Shown piece by piece: positions 1 through 6,037 of a stretch of 9,056 nucleotides of DNA; position 1 is the stretch's first letter, and each line of letters starts with the position of its first letter. The stretch comes from Dehalococcoidia bacterium. GTDB lineage: Bacteria > Chloroflexota > Dehalococcoidia > UBA2247. The notes under the pieces were generated by a model. It worked only from the letters and a program-made list of their open reading frames with translations. It ran no database searches and was not told the origin of the DNA. Both the position numbers and the translations under genes were made by a program. The stretch lies in assembly GCA_021159955.1 (NCBI GenBank), contig JAGHDJ010000085.1, forward strand, positions 1-9,056. The letters run 5' to 3'.

Positions 1-5
1 ATATC

Positions 6-28
6 CCCTCTCCCTTGACGGGAGAGGG
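6..28. repeat. Palindromic repeat, C/T-rich, copy 1
   Basis: Perfect 9-bp arms, CCCTCTCCC (6-14) and GGGAGAGGG (20-28), flank the spacer TTGAC. The 24-base unit at 5-28 recurs without a mismatch at 7412-7435. This is a REP-like dispersed element and codes for nothing evident. Confidence 0.85.
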
Positions 29-114
29 CTAGGGTGTTCGGTTTATCGGACTCCTGATCGCGCCGGCCAGAGAGGGTGAGTTCCCTTCTGTCATTGCGTC
101 CAGCTTTAGCAGGA

Positions 115-140
115 CTCCGATGAACAAAACATCATCGGAG
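115..140. repeat. Short hairpin in repeat cluster
   Basis: Perfect 8-bp arms, CTCCGATG (115-122) and CATCGGAG (133-140), with a 10-nt loop. It lies just downstream of a degenerate GTCATTGCG element start (90-98). No U-tract follows, so it is not a clear terminator. Confidence 0.55.
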
Positions 141-177
141 AGTTCCATAGAGACAAATCAATCTCCAAACAATAATC

Positions 178-200
178 CTCCCTCCCCTGGCGGAAGGGAG
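178..200. repeat. Palindromic repeat, CTCCCTCCC family, imperfect copy
   Basis: CTCCCTCCC (178-186) faces GGAAGGGAG (192-200) with one mismatch, followed by TTAG. The nearby copy at 220-242 is the perfect version and has the same TTAG tail; a further relative lies at 7627-7649. Confidence 0.7.
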
Positions 201-219
201 TTAGTCTCCTTCTTTAGTC

Positions 220-242
220 CTCCCTCCCTTGGCGGGAGGGAG
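220..242. repeat. Palindromic repeat, CTCCCTCCC family
   Basis: Perfect 9-bp arms, CTCCCTCCC (220-228) and GGGAGGGAG (234-242), around TTGGC, then TTAGAGGGAGAGG. The design matches the 6-28 element (9-bp arm, 5-nt spacer), so the two are probably variants of one family. Confidence 0.8.
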
Positions 243-295
243 TTAGAGGGAGAGGGAACAAAATACAGCACCAACGTTTATTTCTCTTTCTTGTC

Positions 296-329
296 ATTGC
301 CGAGTCCTTCCGGGGAAGGACTCGGCAAT
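296..329. repeat. GTCATTGC...GCAATCTC palindromic element
   Basis: Perfect 16-bp arms (296-311 and 314-329) around a 2-nt centre, bounded by GTC on the left and CTC on the right. The same design, with a few mismatches, appears at 7582-7614. As RNA either strand would form a strong hairpin. It lies beyond the 3' end of the minus-strand lipoprotein gene and could help end that transcript, but no U-tract follows. Confidence 0.85.
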
Positions 330-489
330 CTCGGTGGGGTGGGGGACTGTCAACTATCTCGCTACCCCCCCCATTACCAATAACATCTTTATATTATAGT
401 GCCTCGATAATAATCAGATCACTACATCTCGTCAGTCTCGTTATTCAACTCAATCTACTAGAATTGGATATCAGCCATCTTTGTTACTC
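330..489. other. Gene-free stretch between repeats and lipoprotein gene
   Basis: This AT-richer stretch separates the repeat cluster from the stop codon of the minus-strand lipoprotein gene. I see no convincing reading frame, terminator or promoter in it. The open frame that crosses 120-383 runs through the palindromes and has repeat-derived composition, so I do not call it. Confidence 0.6.
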
Positions 490-2019
490 TCATCCGATAA
501 GGGCTGTCTTTTCACTCTCGTACGCGTCCCGATATTTGTTAGAACTCCAGCCCCCGCGGTTTAAAAGAATGAAGTAGTCATAGTAAGCATCTAATTCCAG
601 CGTGGTTTCCTGCTCCCGACCCCATTCGTCGGTGTATTCAAAGTAGATAGTACACGTCTCTCCCTCTCCATAGTTGATTTCAACCTCGTTATCCTTTCCC
701 TTCTCCAGTAGGATACCGTTCATAGTGGCATTTCTAACGCCATCTTGAAGCCAGACCAAGACTACCTTTTCACCAGAATCAACTGTTGGAGTGGACTCTG
801 GAGCAGCAGTCGTAGCAGGCGTTGATGAAAGCACCACGATATAAATCGAAGAGCTGCTCGCATTGCTGCCTGGAGGAGCAAAAACGTTAACTAACTCAAC
901 CGCAATCTGATTCAAGCCAGGCTCAAAGTCTATCACATTAGACAATACCCACTGTTCGCCTATAAATTGGCCAGAGGAACCGTTTTTATTGATAGTCCCA
1001 ACCTGTTGATGACCCGAAGGGGAAGTGACCGTTACTCTGGCTTCATCATCAATTCCAATTGCCTTTACCCCATCACAATTCTGCGCCATAACTATGCGGT
1101 CGAACTGCTCCGGCACATCTAATGTAACCGTATTTGTAAAGAATACCCCTGACGGCTGGTGAGTTCCGGCAATGCTGTCGGTAATATGAACACAGTTGGC
1201 AGAAGGCGTTGGCGTCGGTGCAGATGTTGCAGTAACAGGGGAAGCATTCGTCCTGGCTTCTCCAACGACTACATACGTCTCCGTACCACCATAATTATCA
1301 TTGAAAACCACCACGATGTTTCCGTTATCCGCATTTTCATATGTCCCCGAGCCGGTGTAAATCGGAGACCCACCCTCAGTGTCATAATCTCCAGTAGAGG
1401 TTACTGCTGTGTAAGTGCTGTCGGCATTAACTGCGATTCGCGTGTAGTACCAGACATCTTCAGTAATGACAGTCGAATTCTTCCATGAGTGGTCTGTGGT
1501 AAAGTATCCGCCGCTCACGCTGCCGCTGTTAGTAGCCGCCACCGGGTCATAATCGCTCATAAGGAACACCCAGAAAGCCGAGTATGCGCCGGAACCACCA
1601 TTTGCCTTCCACTTGATAAACGTCTCGGAATTTATGAAGTTGTAGTGCACTTTCGATTGTAAGCCCTGATGAGGAAAGCGATAACCGGCACCATATACCT
1701 TGACTCCATCAGCAGTCTCTTCCCACTCCCCTTCATTCACCTTAATCCACGATTCGAGGTTCATTGCAATGGAACCGCTCGGCGTTGATGAATTATTGGT
1801 AGTGTCAGGTGTAGATGTGGGCACTATACCTTCCACCCCTTCTTTCACACCATCCACTACCCCCTTGATTTCATCTACATTTTCCTTTAGTTCCTCCGCC
1901 TTCTGCTGGTATTCCTCCGCTTGTTCCATAAGGTCTTCCACTTCACTGCATCCGACAGCGCCAATAAGCAGCGTCAACCCCAACAGTGCTACCAAGAAAA
2001 TGTTTAATTTCTTCTTCAT
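490..2019 (-). CDS. Multi-domain surface lipoprotein, function unknown
   Basis: A predicted 509-residue exported lipoprotein. Residues 1-24 form a lipoprotein signal peptide: KKK, a hydrophobic core, and a lipobox ending AVGC with Cys24 as the lipidated residue. Residues 25-66 are charged and heptad-like (probable coiled coil), followed by a Thr/Ser/Pro linker (67-83). Three Gly/Thr/Tyr-rich, probably beta-sandwich regions follow at about 84-262, 277-399 and 419-509, separated by Pro/Thr linkers. This resembles modular surface adhesins or carbohydrate-binding proteins, but I recognise no named family and see no catalytic motif. The start at 2019 is chosen because GAGGT lies just upstream on the minus strand, the signal peptide begins there, and a good promoter (2056-2084) lies inside the longer frame that could start at 2088. 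It is divergent from the serpin gene. Confidence 0.85.
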   Translation of the reverse strand: MKKKLNIFLVALLGLTLLIGAVGCSEVEDLMEQAEEYQQKAEELKENVDEIKGVVDGVKEGVEGIVPTSTPDTTNNSSTPSGSIAMNLESWIKVNEGEWEETADGVKVYGAGYRFPHQGLQSKVHYNFINSETFIKWKANGGSGAYSAFWVFLMSDYDPVAATNSGSVSGGYFTTDHSWKNSTVITEDVWYYTRIAVNADSTYTAVTSTGDYDTEGGSPIYTGSGTYENADNGNIVVVFNDNYGGTETYVVVGEARTNASPVTATSAPTPTPSANCVHITDSIAGTHQPSGVFFTNTVTLDVPEQFDRIVMAQNCDGVKAIGIDDEARVTVTSPSGHQQVGTINKNGSSGQFIGEQWVLSNVIDFEPGLNQIAVELVNVFAPPGSNASSSSIYIVVLSSTPATTAAPESTPTVDSGEKVVLVWLQDGVRNATMNGILLEKGKDNEVEINYGEGETCTIYFEYTDEWGREQETTLELDAYYDYFILLNRGGWSSNKYRDAYESEKTALIG

Positions 2020-2055
2020 TTTATCTACCTCACAATTGTTTGCCTTTTGCCAGCA

Positions 2056-2084
2056 ATTATAACCGCACCAAAGGATATAAACAA
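2056..2084 (-). promoter_or_regulatory. Promoter of the lipoprotein gene
   Basis: Read on the minus strand: TTGTTT (2079-2084), 17-nt spacer, consensus TATAAT (2056-2061). The start point would fall near 2049, giving a leader of about 30 nt before the ATG at 2019. The -10 box is perfect and the -35 matches at the TTG. Confidence 0.6.
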
Positions 2085-2110
2085 CCATCTTTTAAGCAAG
2101 CCACACCCTA

Positions 2111-2139
2111 TTGACAGACACCAGGCAGAAAAGGATAAT
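2111..2139 (+). promoter_or_regulatory. Promoter of the serpin gene
   Basis: Consensus TTGACA (2111-2116), exactly 17 nt, then GATAAT (2134-2139). Transcription would begin near 2146 and leave a leader of about 100 nt before the serpin ATG. GCTCA/TGAGC (2143-2147 and 2155-2159) form a small dyad at the start of the transcript. The two divergent -35 boxes are about 27 bp apart. Confidence 0.7.
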
Positions 2140-2248
2140 CCCGCTCAGGAGAGGTGAGCAAAAACACAACTAATTCCGTCTTTCATAATAGAGCAAAGGA
2201 AACTGGCGTTTACTCGTTTACTAAAAACAGTACACGGAGGCAGTGGAG

Positions 2249-3526
2249 ATGAAAAGGGTACTTCTGGCAGTAATGGCAACAGTTATAATGCTAAGTGTGA
2301 CAGCCTGCGCTCAACCGGTATCATCCAGCGAGGTATTGCAGTCAGATAAACAGCGGATAACCTCACCGAATATCCCTGAAGGCGATATGCCCACCCTTGT
2401 CGAGGGAAACAGCGCCTTCGCCTTTGACCTCTACCAGGCACTCAAAGGAGAGGAGGGAAACCTGTTCTACTCGCCTTACAGCATCTCTCTGGCTCTGGCA
2501 ATGACATACGGTGGAGCCCGCGGCGAGACCGAACAGCAGATGGCTAAAACCCTCCGCTTCATACTTTCACAGAGCGACCTGCACCCGGCATTCAATGGAC
2601 TGGACGGGGAATTAAACCAGCGCGGAGAGGGTGCTCAGGGCAAAGACGAAGAAGGCTTCCGCTTAAACATCGTCAATGCCATCTGGGGACAGGAAGACTA
2701 TGAATTCCTCTCCGAATACCTCGACCTGTTGGCGGAAAACTACGGAGCAGGACTCAGGATTCTCGATTTTATAAACGCCCCGGAGGAATCACGCATCACC
2801 ATCAACGACTGGGTCAGCGACCAGACAGAAGCTCGCATTGAAGACCTCATCCCGCAGGGACTCATTAACTCACTAACCCGTCTCGTTCTAACCAATGCCA
2901 TCTACTTCAACGCAGCCTGGGAATCCCCATTTGAGGAAAGGGCAACTGCGGACGGCACATTCCACCTGCTTGACGGAAGCGAAGTTACCGTGCCGATGAT
3001 GAAGCAGACGGACTCCTTCGGCTACACCGTGGGCGACAGCTATCAGGCAGTCGAACTGCCCTACGATGGCGGTGAACTCTCAATGGTAATCCTCCTGCCT
3101 CAGGCTGACCAATTCGAGGCATTCGAATCCGCGATGAACGCTCAGCAGATAAATAAAATCATCACAGAACTGCAACACAAGCGAATTGCCCTGACGATGC
3201 CCAAATTCGAATTTGAATCCAGCTTCGGCTTAAAAAAGGCGCTGGCAGAGATGGGTATGCCTGTTGCCTTCTCATACAATGCGGATTTCTCGGGAATGAC
3301 CAGCAGCAGAGACCTGTTCATAGCAGACGTAGTTCACAAGGCATTTGTCTCCGTAGACGAAGCCGGAACAGAGGCAGCAGCTGCCACCGCGGTGGTAATG
3401 ATGGTAAAGGCAATGCCAGGCGAAGCAGTTGAAGTCACCCTCGACCACCCGTTCATCTTCCTCATTCGCGACATTGAGACCGACGCAGTACTCTTCATCG
3501 GACGAGTATCAAACCCGAATGCGTAA
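2249..3526 (+). CDS. Serpin lipoprotein (serine/cysteine protease inhibitor)
   Basis: A 425-residue serpin, a suicide inhibitor that traps proteases by inserting its reactive loop into a beta-sheet. Residues 1-20 are a lipoprotein signal with lipobox VTAC (Cys20), so it should be membrane-anchored outside the cell. The serpin fold spans about 52-425: NLFYSPYSISLALAMTYGGA (71-90), TNAIYFNAAW in the middle, and DHPFIFLIRD near the end. The hinge reads DEAGTEAAAAT with small residues throughout, as in inhibitory serpins. Counting from P15 Gly373 puts P1 at Lys387 and P1' at Ala388, which would suit a trypsin-like target; the segment after P1 is about three residues longer than in alpha-1-antitrypsin, so P1 is approximate. 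ATG 2249 is preferred over the in-frame GTG 2243 because GGAGG (2236-2240) is 8 nt upstream of it. A 3'-end relic of a paralogue lies near 6796-6881. Confidence 0.95.
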   Translation: MKRVLLAVMATVIMLSVTACAQPVSSSEVLQSDKQRITSPNIPEGDMPTLVEGNSAFAFDLYQALKGEEGNLFYSPYSISLALAMTYGGARGETEQQMAKTLRFILSQSDLHPAFNGLDGELNQRGEGAQGKDEEGFRLNIVNAIWGQEDYEFLSEYLDLLAENYGAGLRILDFINAPEESRITINDWVSDQTEARIEDLIPQGLINSLTRLVLTNAIYFNAAWESPFEERATADGTFHLLDGSEVTVPMMKQTDSFGYTVGDSYQAVELPYDGGELSMVILLPQADQFEAFESAMNAQQINKIITELQHKRIALTMPKFEFESSFGLKKALAEMGMPVAFSYNADFSGMTSSRDLFIADVVHKAFVSVDEAGTEAAAATAVVMMVKAMPGEAVEVTLDHPFIFLIRDIETDAVLFIGRVSNPNA

Positions 3527-3553
3527 AGCCTATGTCATTGAAGCTATTTTCCC

Positions 3554-4136
3554 CTATAGGGAATCAGCTTTTTGCATTTGCTTTTTGTCATTTCTGCTGG
3601 AAAGCCAATTGTTTAACGCTACGAGGATAAGAGGAAGACAAACCAACTGAATTACTATTCCTGTCCATCCTCGTTCAATTGTTTGCCAGACCCAGATAAA
3701 GGGACTAACTTCCCCCAGGTGAAATGCCAGTGTTGCTAAAATCAAAGCCATGCATCCAGCAATCATTGCTCCGATGAGTGATCATATTACGTTGAGTTTG
3801 AACCTTTCCTGTAAAAGACCTACCGATAGCCCGAAAATAGAGTTCTCAGTGACTATTAGAGGTAGTCGCTAAAGAAGAGACATTCCCGAGACAGCAAAGC
3901 TTATCAATGGGCTGATAAATCCTACCAGTAAACCAACTCGCCAACCAAATAACAGACCAGCTAATAAGCTGAAGAAAAACAGGGATAAGAATGTTATCCC
4001 GTCTAAGGGATAGATTTGATGGCAGGCCTATGGGATAGCAACATCTAAAGCTATAAAAGCGAACATCAGTGGGCTTTAATATGCGTGGGAAGACCACTGT
4101 TCGTGGTGATATCTGTTCTGTATCAATGTTGCTCAT
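3554..4136 (-). pseudogene. Decayed ECF transporter S component
   Basis: The relic of a roughly 190-residue membrane protein. The start is well formed (AGGAGG then ATG at 4136, N-terminus MSNIDTEQISPRTVVFPRIL), but near 4066-4080 the reading moves to another frame beginning MFAFIALDVAIP. That frame continues to the stop at 3554-3556, interrupted by TAG at 4028-4030, TAG at 3869-3871 and TGA at 3782-3784. Joined across the lesions it has hydrophobic stretches such as FSLLAGLLFGWRVGLLVGF, SIFGLSVGLLQERF and IVIQLVCLPLILVALNNW, the pattern of S components that bind a vitamin or similar ligand for energy-coupling-factor transporters. The ligand cannot be told. Two short open frames (3554-3766 and 3846-4136) are pieces of this one gene. 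It is convergent with the serpin, 27 bp away. Confidence 0.75.
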
Positions 4137-4169
4137 ACTTGCCTCCTAATTTAACAATTTATCAGTTGC

Positions 4170-4191
4170 TAGAACCCGGCACCGGCTTCTA
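4170..4191 (-). promoter_or_regulatory. Hairpin in leader of the ECF S-component pseudogene
   Basis: A 22-nt inverted repeat: TAGAA / TTCTA outer arms and CCGG / CCGG inner arms with one G-G mismatch. It lies 33 nt or more upstream of the pseudogene ATG. S-component genes are often riboswitch-controlled, but I recognise no TPP, FMN, cobalamin, THF or preQ1 core here and no U-tract follows the stem, so its role is unknown. Confidence 0.35.
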
Positions 4192-4274
4192 ACTCGTCGC
4201 GGTTTTCTGTAATCCAGTCGCAGATTGTCTTTATGCCATTCGACACTTTCGTTGAAAATGCTATATCTGTCTAA

Positions 4275-4303
4275 AATGTATTATGGGGATTAACGCCTGT
4301 CAA
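4275..4303 (-). promoter_or_regulatory. Possible promoter of the ECF S-component pseudogene
   Basis: On the minus strand: consensus TTGACA (4298-4303), 17-nt spacer, TACATT (4275-4280, four of six). Transcription would start near 4268 and leave about 130 nt of leader before the ATG at 4136. Confidence 0.45.
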
Positions 4304-4492
4304 TTTCACGCAGATTTTTGCGAGCCAAGCTTATGTTCCTGGCACTATCCTCCAAACAAGTTGACAAATTGTATGGTTAGGGTCGCATTTGCTTGTTTTG
4401 TTGCATTAGTCACACAATCTAGCGTTTTGTGCAATGACACCAACTTTCGGGAGGTTACCCCTGCCCAAATTTTCTTTCCCAAGAAACAAAAT

Positions 4493-4521
4493 TTGACATG
4501 GTAAAGTCTTTGTTCTAATAT
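4493..4521 (+). promoter_or_regulatory. Promoter of the PadR-permease-cupin operon
   Basis: Consensus TTGACA (4493-4498), 17-nt spacer, TAATAT (4516-4521). Transcription would start near 4528, about 40 nt before the PadR ATG. This is one of the best promoter matches in the window and its -10 box overlaps the dyad at 4519-4537. Confidence 0.7.
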
Positions 4522-4537
4522 ATGAGTTAGTCATATA
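4519..4537. promoter_or_regulatory. Candidate PadR operator
   Basis: Perfect 7-bp arms, TATATGA (4519-4525) and TCATATA (4531-4537), around GTTAG. The dyad covers the downstream part of the -10 box and the predicted start point, the position expected for an autorepressor. PadR proteins commonly repress their own operons from such AT-rich dyads, though the usual ATGT/ACAT half-sites are not exactly present. Confidence 0.5.
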
Positions 4538-4568
4538 GATGAGGCAAGCTCTTTTCTAGGAGGTTCAT

Positions 4569-4952
4569 ATGCGCAATCTGCATCACAGCAGAGACAACAA
4601 ACATTCCCGCTGCGGCCCACCATCTGGCAGGATGCTGGGCTTCATTCAGCCTTGGCTGCTGCTGCTCCTTTCGGAAGAATCAGCACATGGCTATCAACTG
4701 CTGGATAAGCTGAATCAAAATGAGGATACCCGCGGCATTGACCCAGGCTTTCTCTATCGCACCTTGCGCCAGTTTGAAGAAGATGGACTGGTTAAGTCAT
4801 CTTGGGACATGGAAGGACGCGGTCCGGCGCGTCGTGTTTACGAAGTTACCGCTGATGGAATTGAATATCTGCACTCTTGGGTAGGTCATATTCGCAGCAA
4901 CAGAGCGAGGCTGGGTCGATTTCTGGAAACCTACGAGTCATGCTTTGGGTGA
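4569..4952 (+). CDS. PadR-family transcriptional regulator
   Basis: A 127-residue winged-helix DNA-binding protein, probably a ligand-released repressor of this operon. The PadR core starts at about residue 24: QPWLLLLLSEESAHGYQLLD, then the recognition-helix region DPGFLYRTLRQFEEDGLV and the wing EGRGPARRVYEVTADG, followed by a short C-terminal helix that would serve dimerisation. Ahead of the core is an unusual basic tail with His5, His6, His12 and Cys15, which could bind a metal (inference). The start is fixed by AGGAGGT at 4558-4564. It is the first gene behind a strong promoter with an overlapping dyad, and the first permease gene follows after 24 nt. The PadR assignment is firm; the inducer is unknown. 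Confidence 0.9.
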   Translation: MRNLHHSRDNKHSRCGPPSGRMLGFIQPWLLLLLSEESAHGYQLLDKLNQNEDTRGIDPGFLYRTLRQFEEDGLVKSSWDMEGRGPARRVYEVTADGIEYLHSWVGHIRSNRARLGRFLETYESCFG

Positions 4953-4976
4953 AATACTTTAAAAAGGGGGTTATCT

Positions 4977-5459
4977 ATGAGTACAACCGTTATCGTCATA
5001 AACCTGTTTACTCTCGGCTGCTTCTCCTTTGCTCTTGTTAAGAATAGGACTAAGGCTAAGCAGTCTTTAATGGTTGCCATCAAATCGTTCGTTCGGATTC
5101 TACCCACCGTCCTAATCATTATCGTTGTCATCAGCTTGCTGCTGGCCTTCGCACCGCCAGACCAAATTTCCCGGTTTATCGGCGACCAGTCCGGATTCGG
5201 TGGACTGCTGGCCATTGCGGTGCTGGGTGCAGTCCTGTACATCCCTGCATTGTTATCGTTTCCACTGGCAGCATCTCTCCTGCAAAGTGGAGCGGGAGTG
5301 GCCTCTGTCACTGCTTTCATAACGACACTAACAATGGTTGGATTGGCAACACTACCCCTGGAGATAAAAGTGTTAGGTAAAAAATTTGCCTTTCTCCGCA
5401 ACGGACTCAGCTTCATCATTGCCATTGCCATAGCGCTTACCATGGAGGCTATTTTATGA
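4977..5459 (+). CDS. Small permease A (ArsP_1/DUF318-like)
   Basis: A 160-residue integral membrane protein with about five hydrophobic segments (roughly 3-21, 38-58, 75-100, 108-128, 143-159). Conserved-looking features are ILP (41-43), the Gly-rich SGFGGLLAI (72-80), SFPLAASLLQSGAG (94-107) and LPLEIKVLGKKF (126-137). It is homologous to the next gene product along most of its length, so the pair is probably a two-gene version of the predicted permease family PF03773 (YraQ/ArsP-like), some members of which export organoarsenicals. The substrate here is not known. AGGGGG lies just upstream of the start, and the stop overlaps the next gene's ATG (ATGA, 5456-5459), implying coupled translation and a roughly equal supply of subunits. 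Confidence 0.8.
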   Translation: MSTTVIVINLFTLGCFSFALVKNRTKAKQSLMVAIKSFVRILPTVLIIIVVISLLLAFAPPDQISRFIGDQSGFGGLLAIAVLGAVLYIPALLSFPLAASLLQSGAGVASVTAFITTLTMVGLATLPLEIKVLGKKFAFLRNGLSFIIAIAIALTMEAIL

Positions 5460-6037
5460 ATATGAGGGCTACTCAGAAAACTGAGGAAAAGAAGAAAATG
5501 CGCAGGGATATCGTAAAGGGCTATGTTATATTTGCCATCGTTTTGGTCATTGCCATTATTCTCCTACTGGTTTTCCCAGACAAGCAAGAGGCTGCTACTA
5601 CAACGGCGTGGAATTACTTCCTCGAGATGGTCTTCATACTACCGGCAGTGATAGTTATCATGGGGCTCTTTAGCATGTTTGTCTCAAAAGAGCAGGTAGT
5701 TAAATACATGGGGAAGACTTCAGGAATCAAAGGAATTCTACTTGCCATATTCTTTGGTGCCTTGCCGACGGGTCCACTTTATGTTGCTTTTCCCCTTGCC
5801 TTGACGCTACTAAAGAAAGGCGCCAAGGTTTCCAACATAGTTATCTTTCTTTCCGCATGGGCCTGCATCAAAATACCACAGGAGCTCGTCGAGCTTCAAT
5901 TTTTGGGGCTTAAGTTTATGACAGCGCGGCTTATATTAACTATTATCTTTGTTGCTCTTATGGGTATTTTTATAGAAAGACTCATTGAGTGGACTGACAA
6001 CAAGCGAATAGGTGTTTCACAGGAGGTAGAAAAATGA
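5456..6037 (+). CDS. Small permease B (ArsP_1/DUF318-like)
   Basis: A 193-residue membrane protein, paralogous to permease A. A charged N-terminus (EEKKKMRRD) is followed by one extra membrane helix (about 21-40), then the shared region: FILPAVIVIMG (60-70), TSGIKGILLAI (88-98), GPLYVAFPLALTLLKKGA (106-123), WACIKIPQELVELQFLGLKF (135-154) and a last helix (about 158-176). ILP, SG, LLAI, FPLA and LG-KF line up with the partner. Two such subunits presumably pair in the membrane to make one transporter (inference). The ATGA overlap with permease A decides the start; ATG 5462 is an alternative. The stop overlaps the cupin ATG in the same way. Confidence 0.8.
   Translation: MNMRATQKTEEKKKMRRDIVKGYVIFAIVLVIAIILLLVFPDKQEAATTTAWNYFLEMVFILPAVIVIMGLFSMFVSKEQVVKYMGKTSGIKGILLAIFFGALPTGPLYVAFPLALTLLKKGAKVSNIVIFLSAWACIKIPQELVELQFLGLKFMTARLILTIIFVALMGIFIERLIEWTDNKRIGVSQEVEK

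Larger units (their letters stand above)
4137..4492. other. Gene-free stretch between pseudogene and PadR operon
   Basis: Apart from the pseudogene leader, hairpin and possible minus-strand promoter listed separately, I see no gene. A 33-codon minus-strand open frame (4169-4270) reads like a protein C-terminus (ends DWITENRDELEAGAGF) but has no ATG and is bounded by stops. The plus-strand frame 4283-4504 lacks a ribosome site and family-like sequence. Confidence 0.5.

Noticed and set aside
120..383. 87-codon plus-strand open frame
   Set aside because: It runs through several palindromic repeats, has no ribosome site and a repeat-derived Pro/Ser/Gly-rich composition.
1159..2062. Plus-strand open frames at 1159-1488 and 1700-2062
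   Set aside because: They are opposite the lipoprotein gene, which has a signal peptide, ribosome site and promoter; these are antisense shadows.
2154..2252. 32-codon GTG-initiated leader frame whose TGA overlaps the serpin ATG
   Set aside because: The ribosome-site spacing is too short, the composition is not distinctive, and an open run of this length is likely by chance. The overlap is worth remembering but does not support a call.
3554..4136. Selenocysteine or pyrrolysine readthrough of the ECF S-component stops
   Set aside because: There are both TAG and TGA codons plus a frameshift, and no recoding element is visible; decay is simpler.
4283..4504. 73-codon plus-strand open frame
   Set aside because: There is no ribosome site or family resemblance, and it covers promoter elements on both strands.
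4931..5443. 170-codon minus-strand open frame
   Set aside because: It is antisense to permease A, whose sequence, start and operon spacing are convincing; it is a shadow of the hydrophobic codons.
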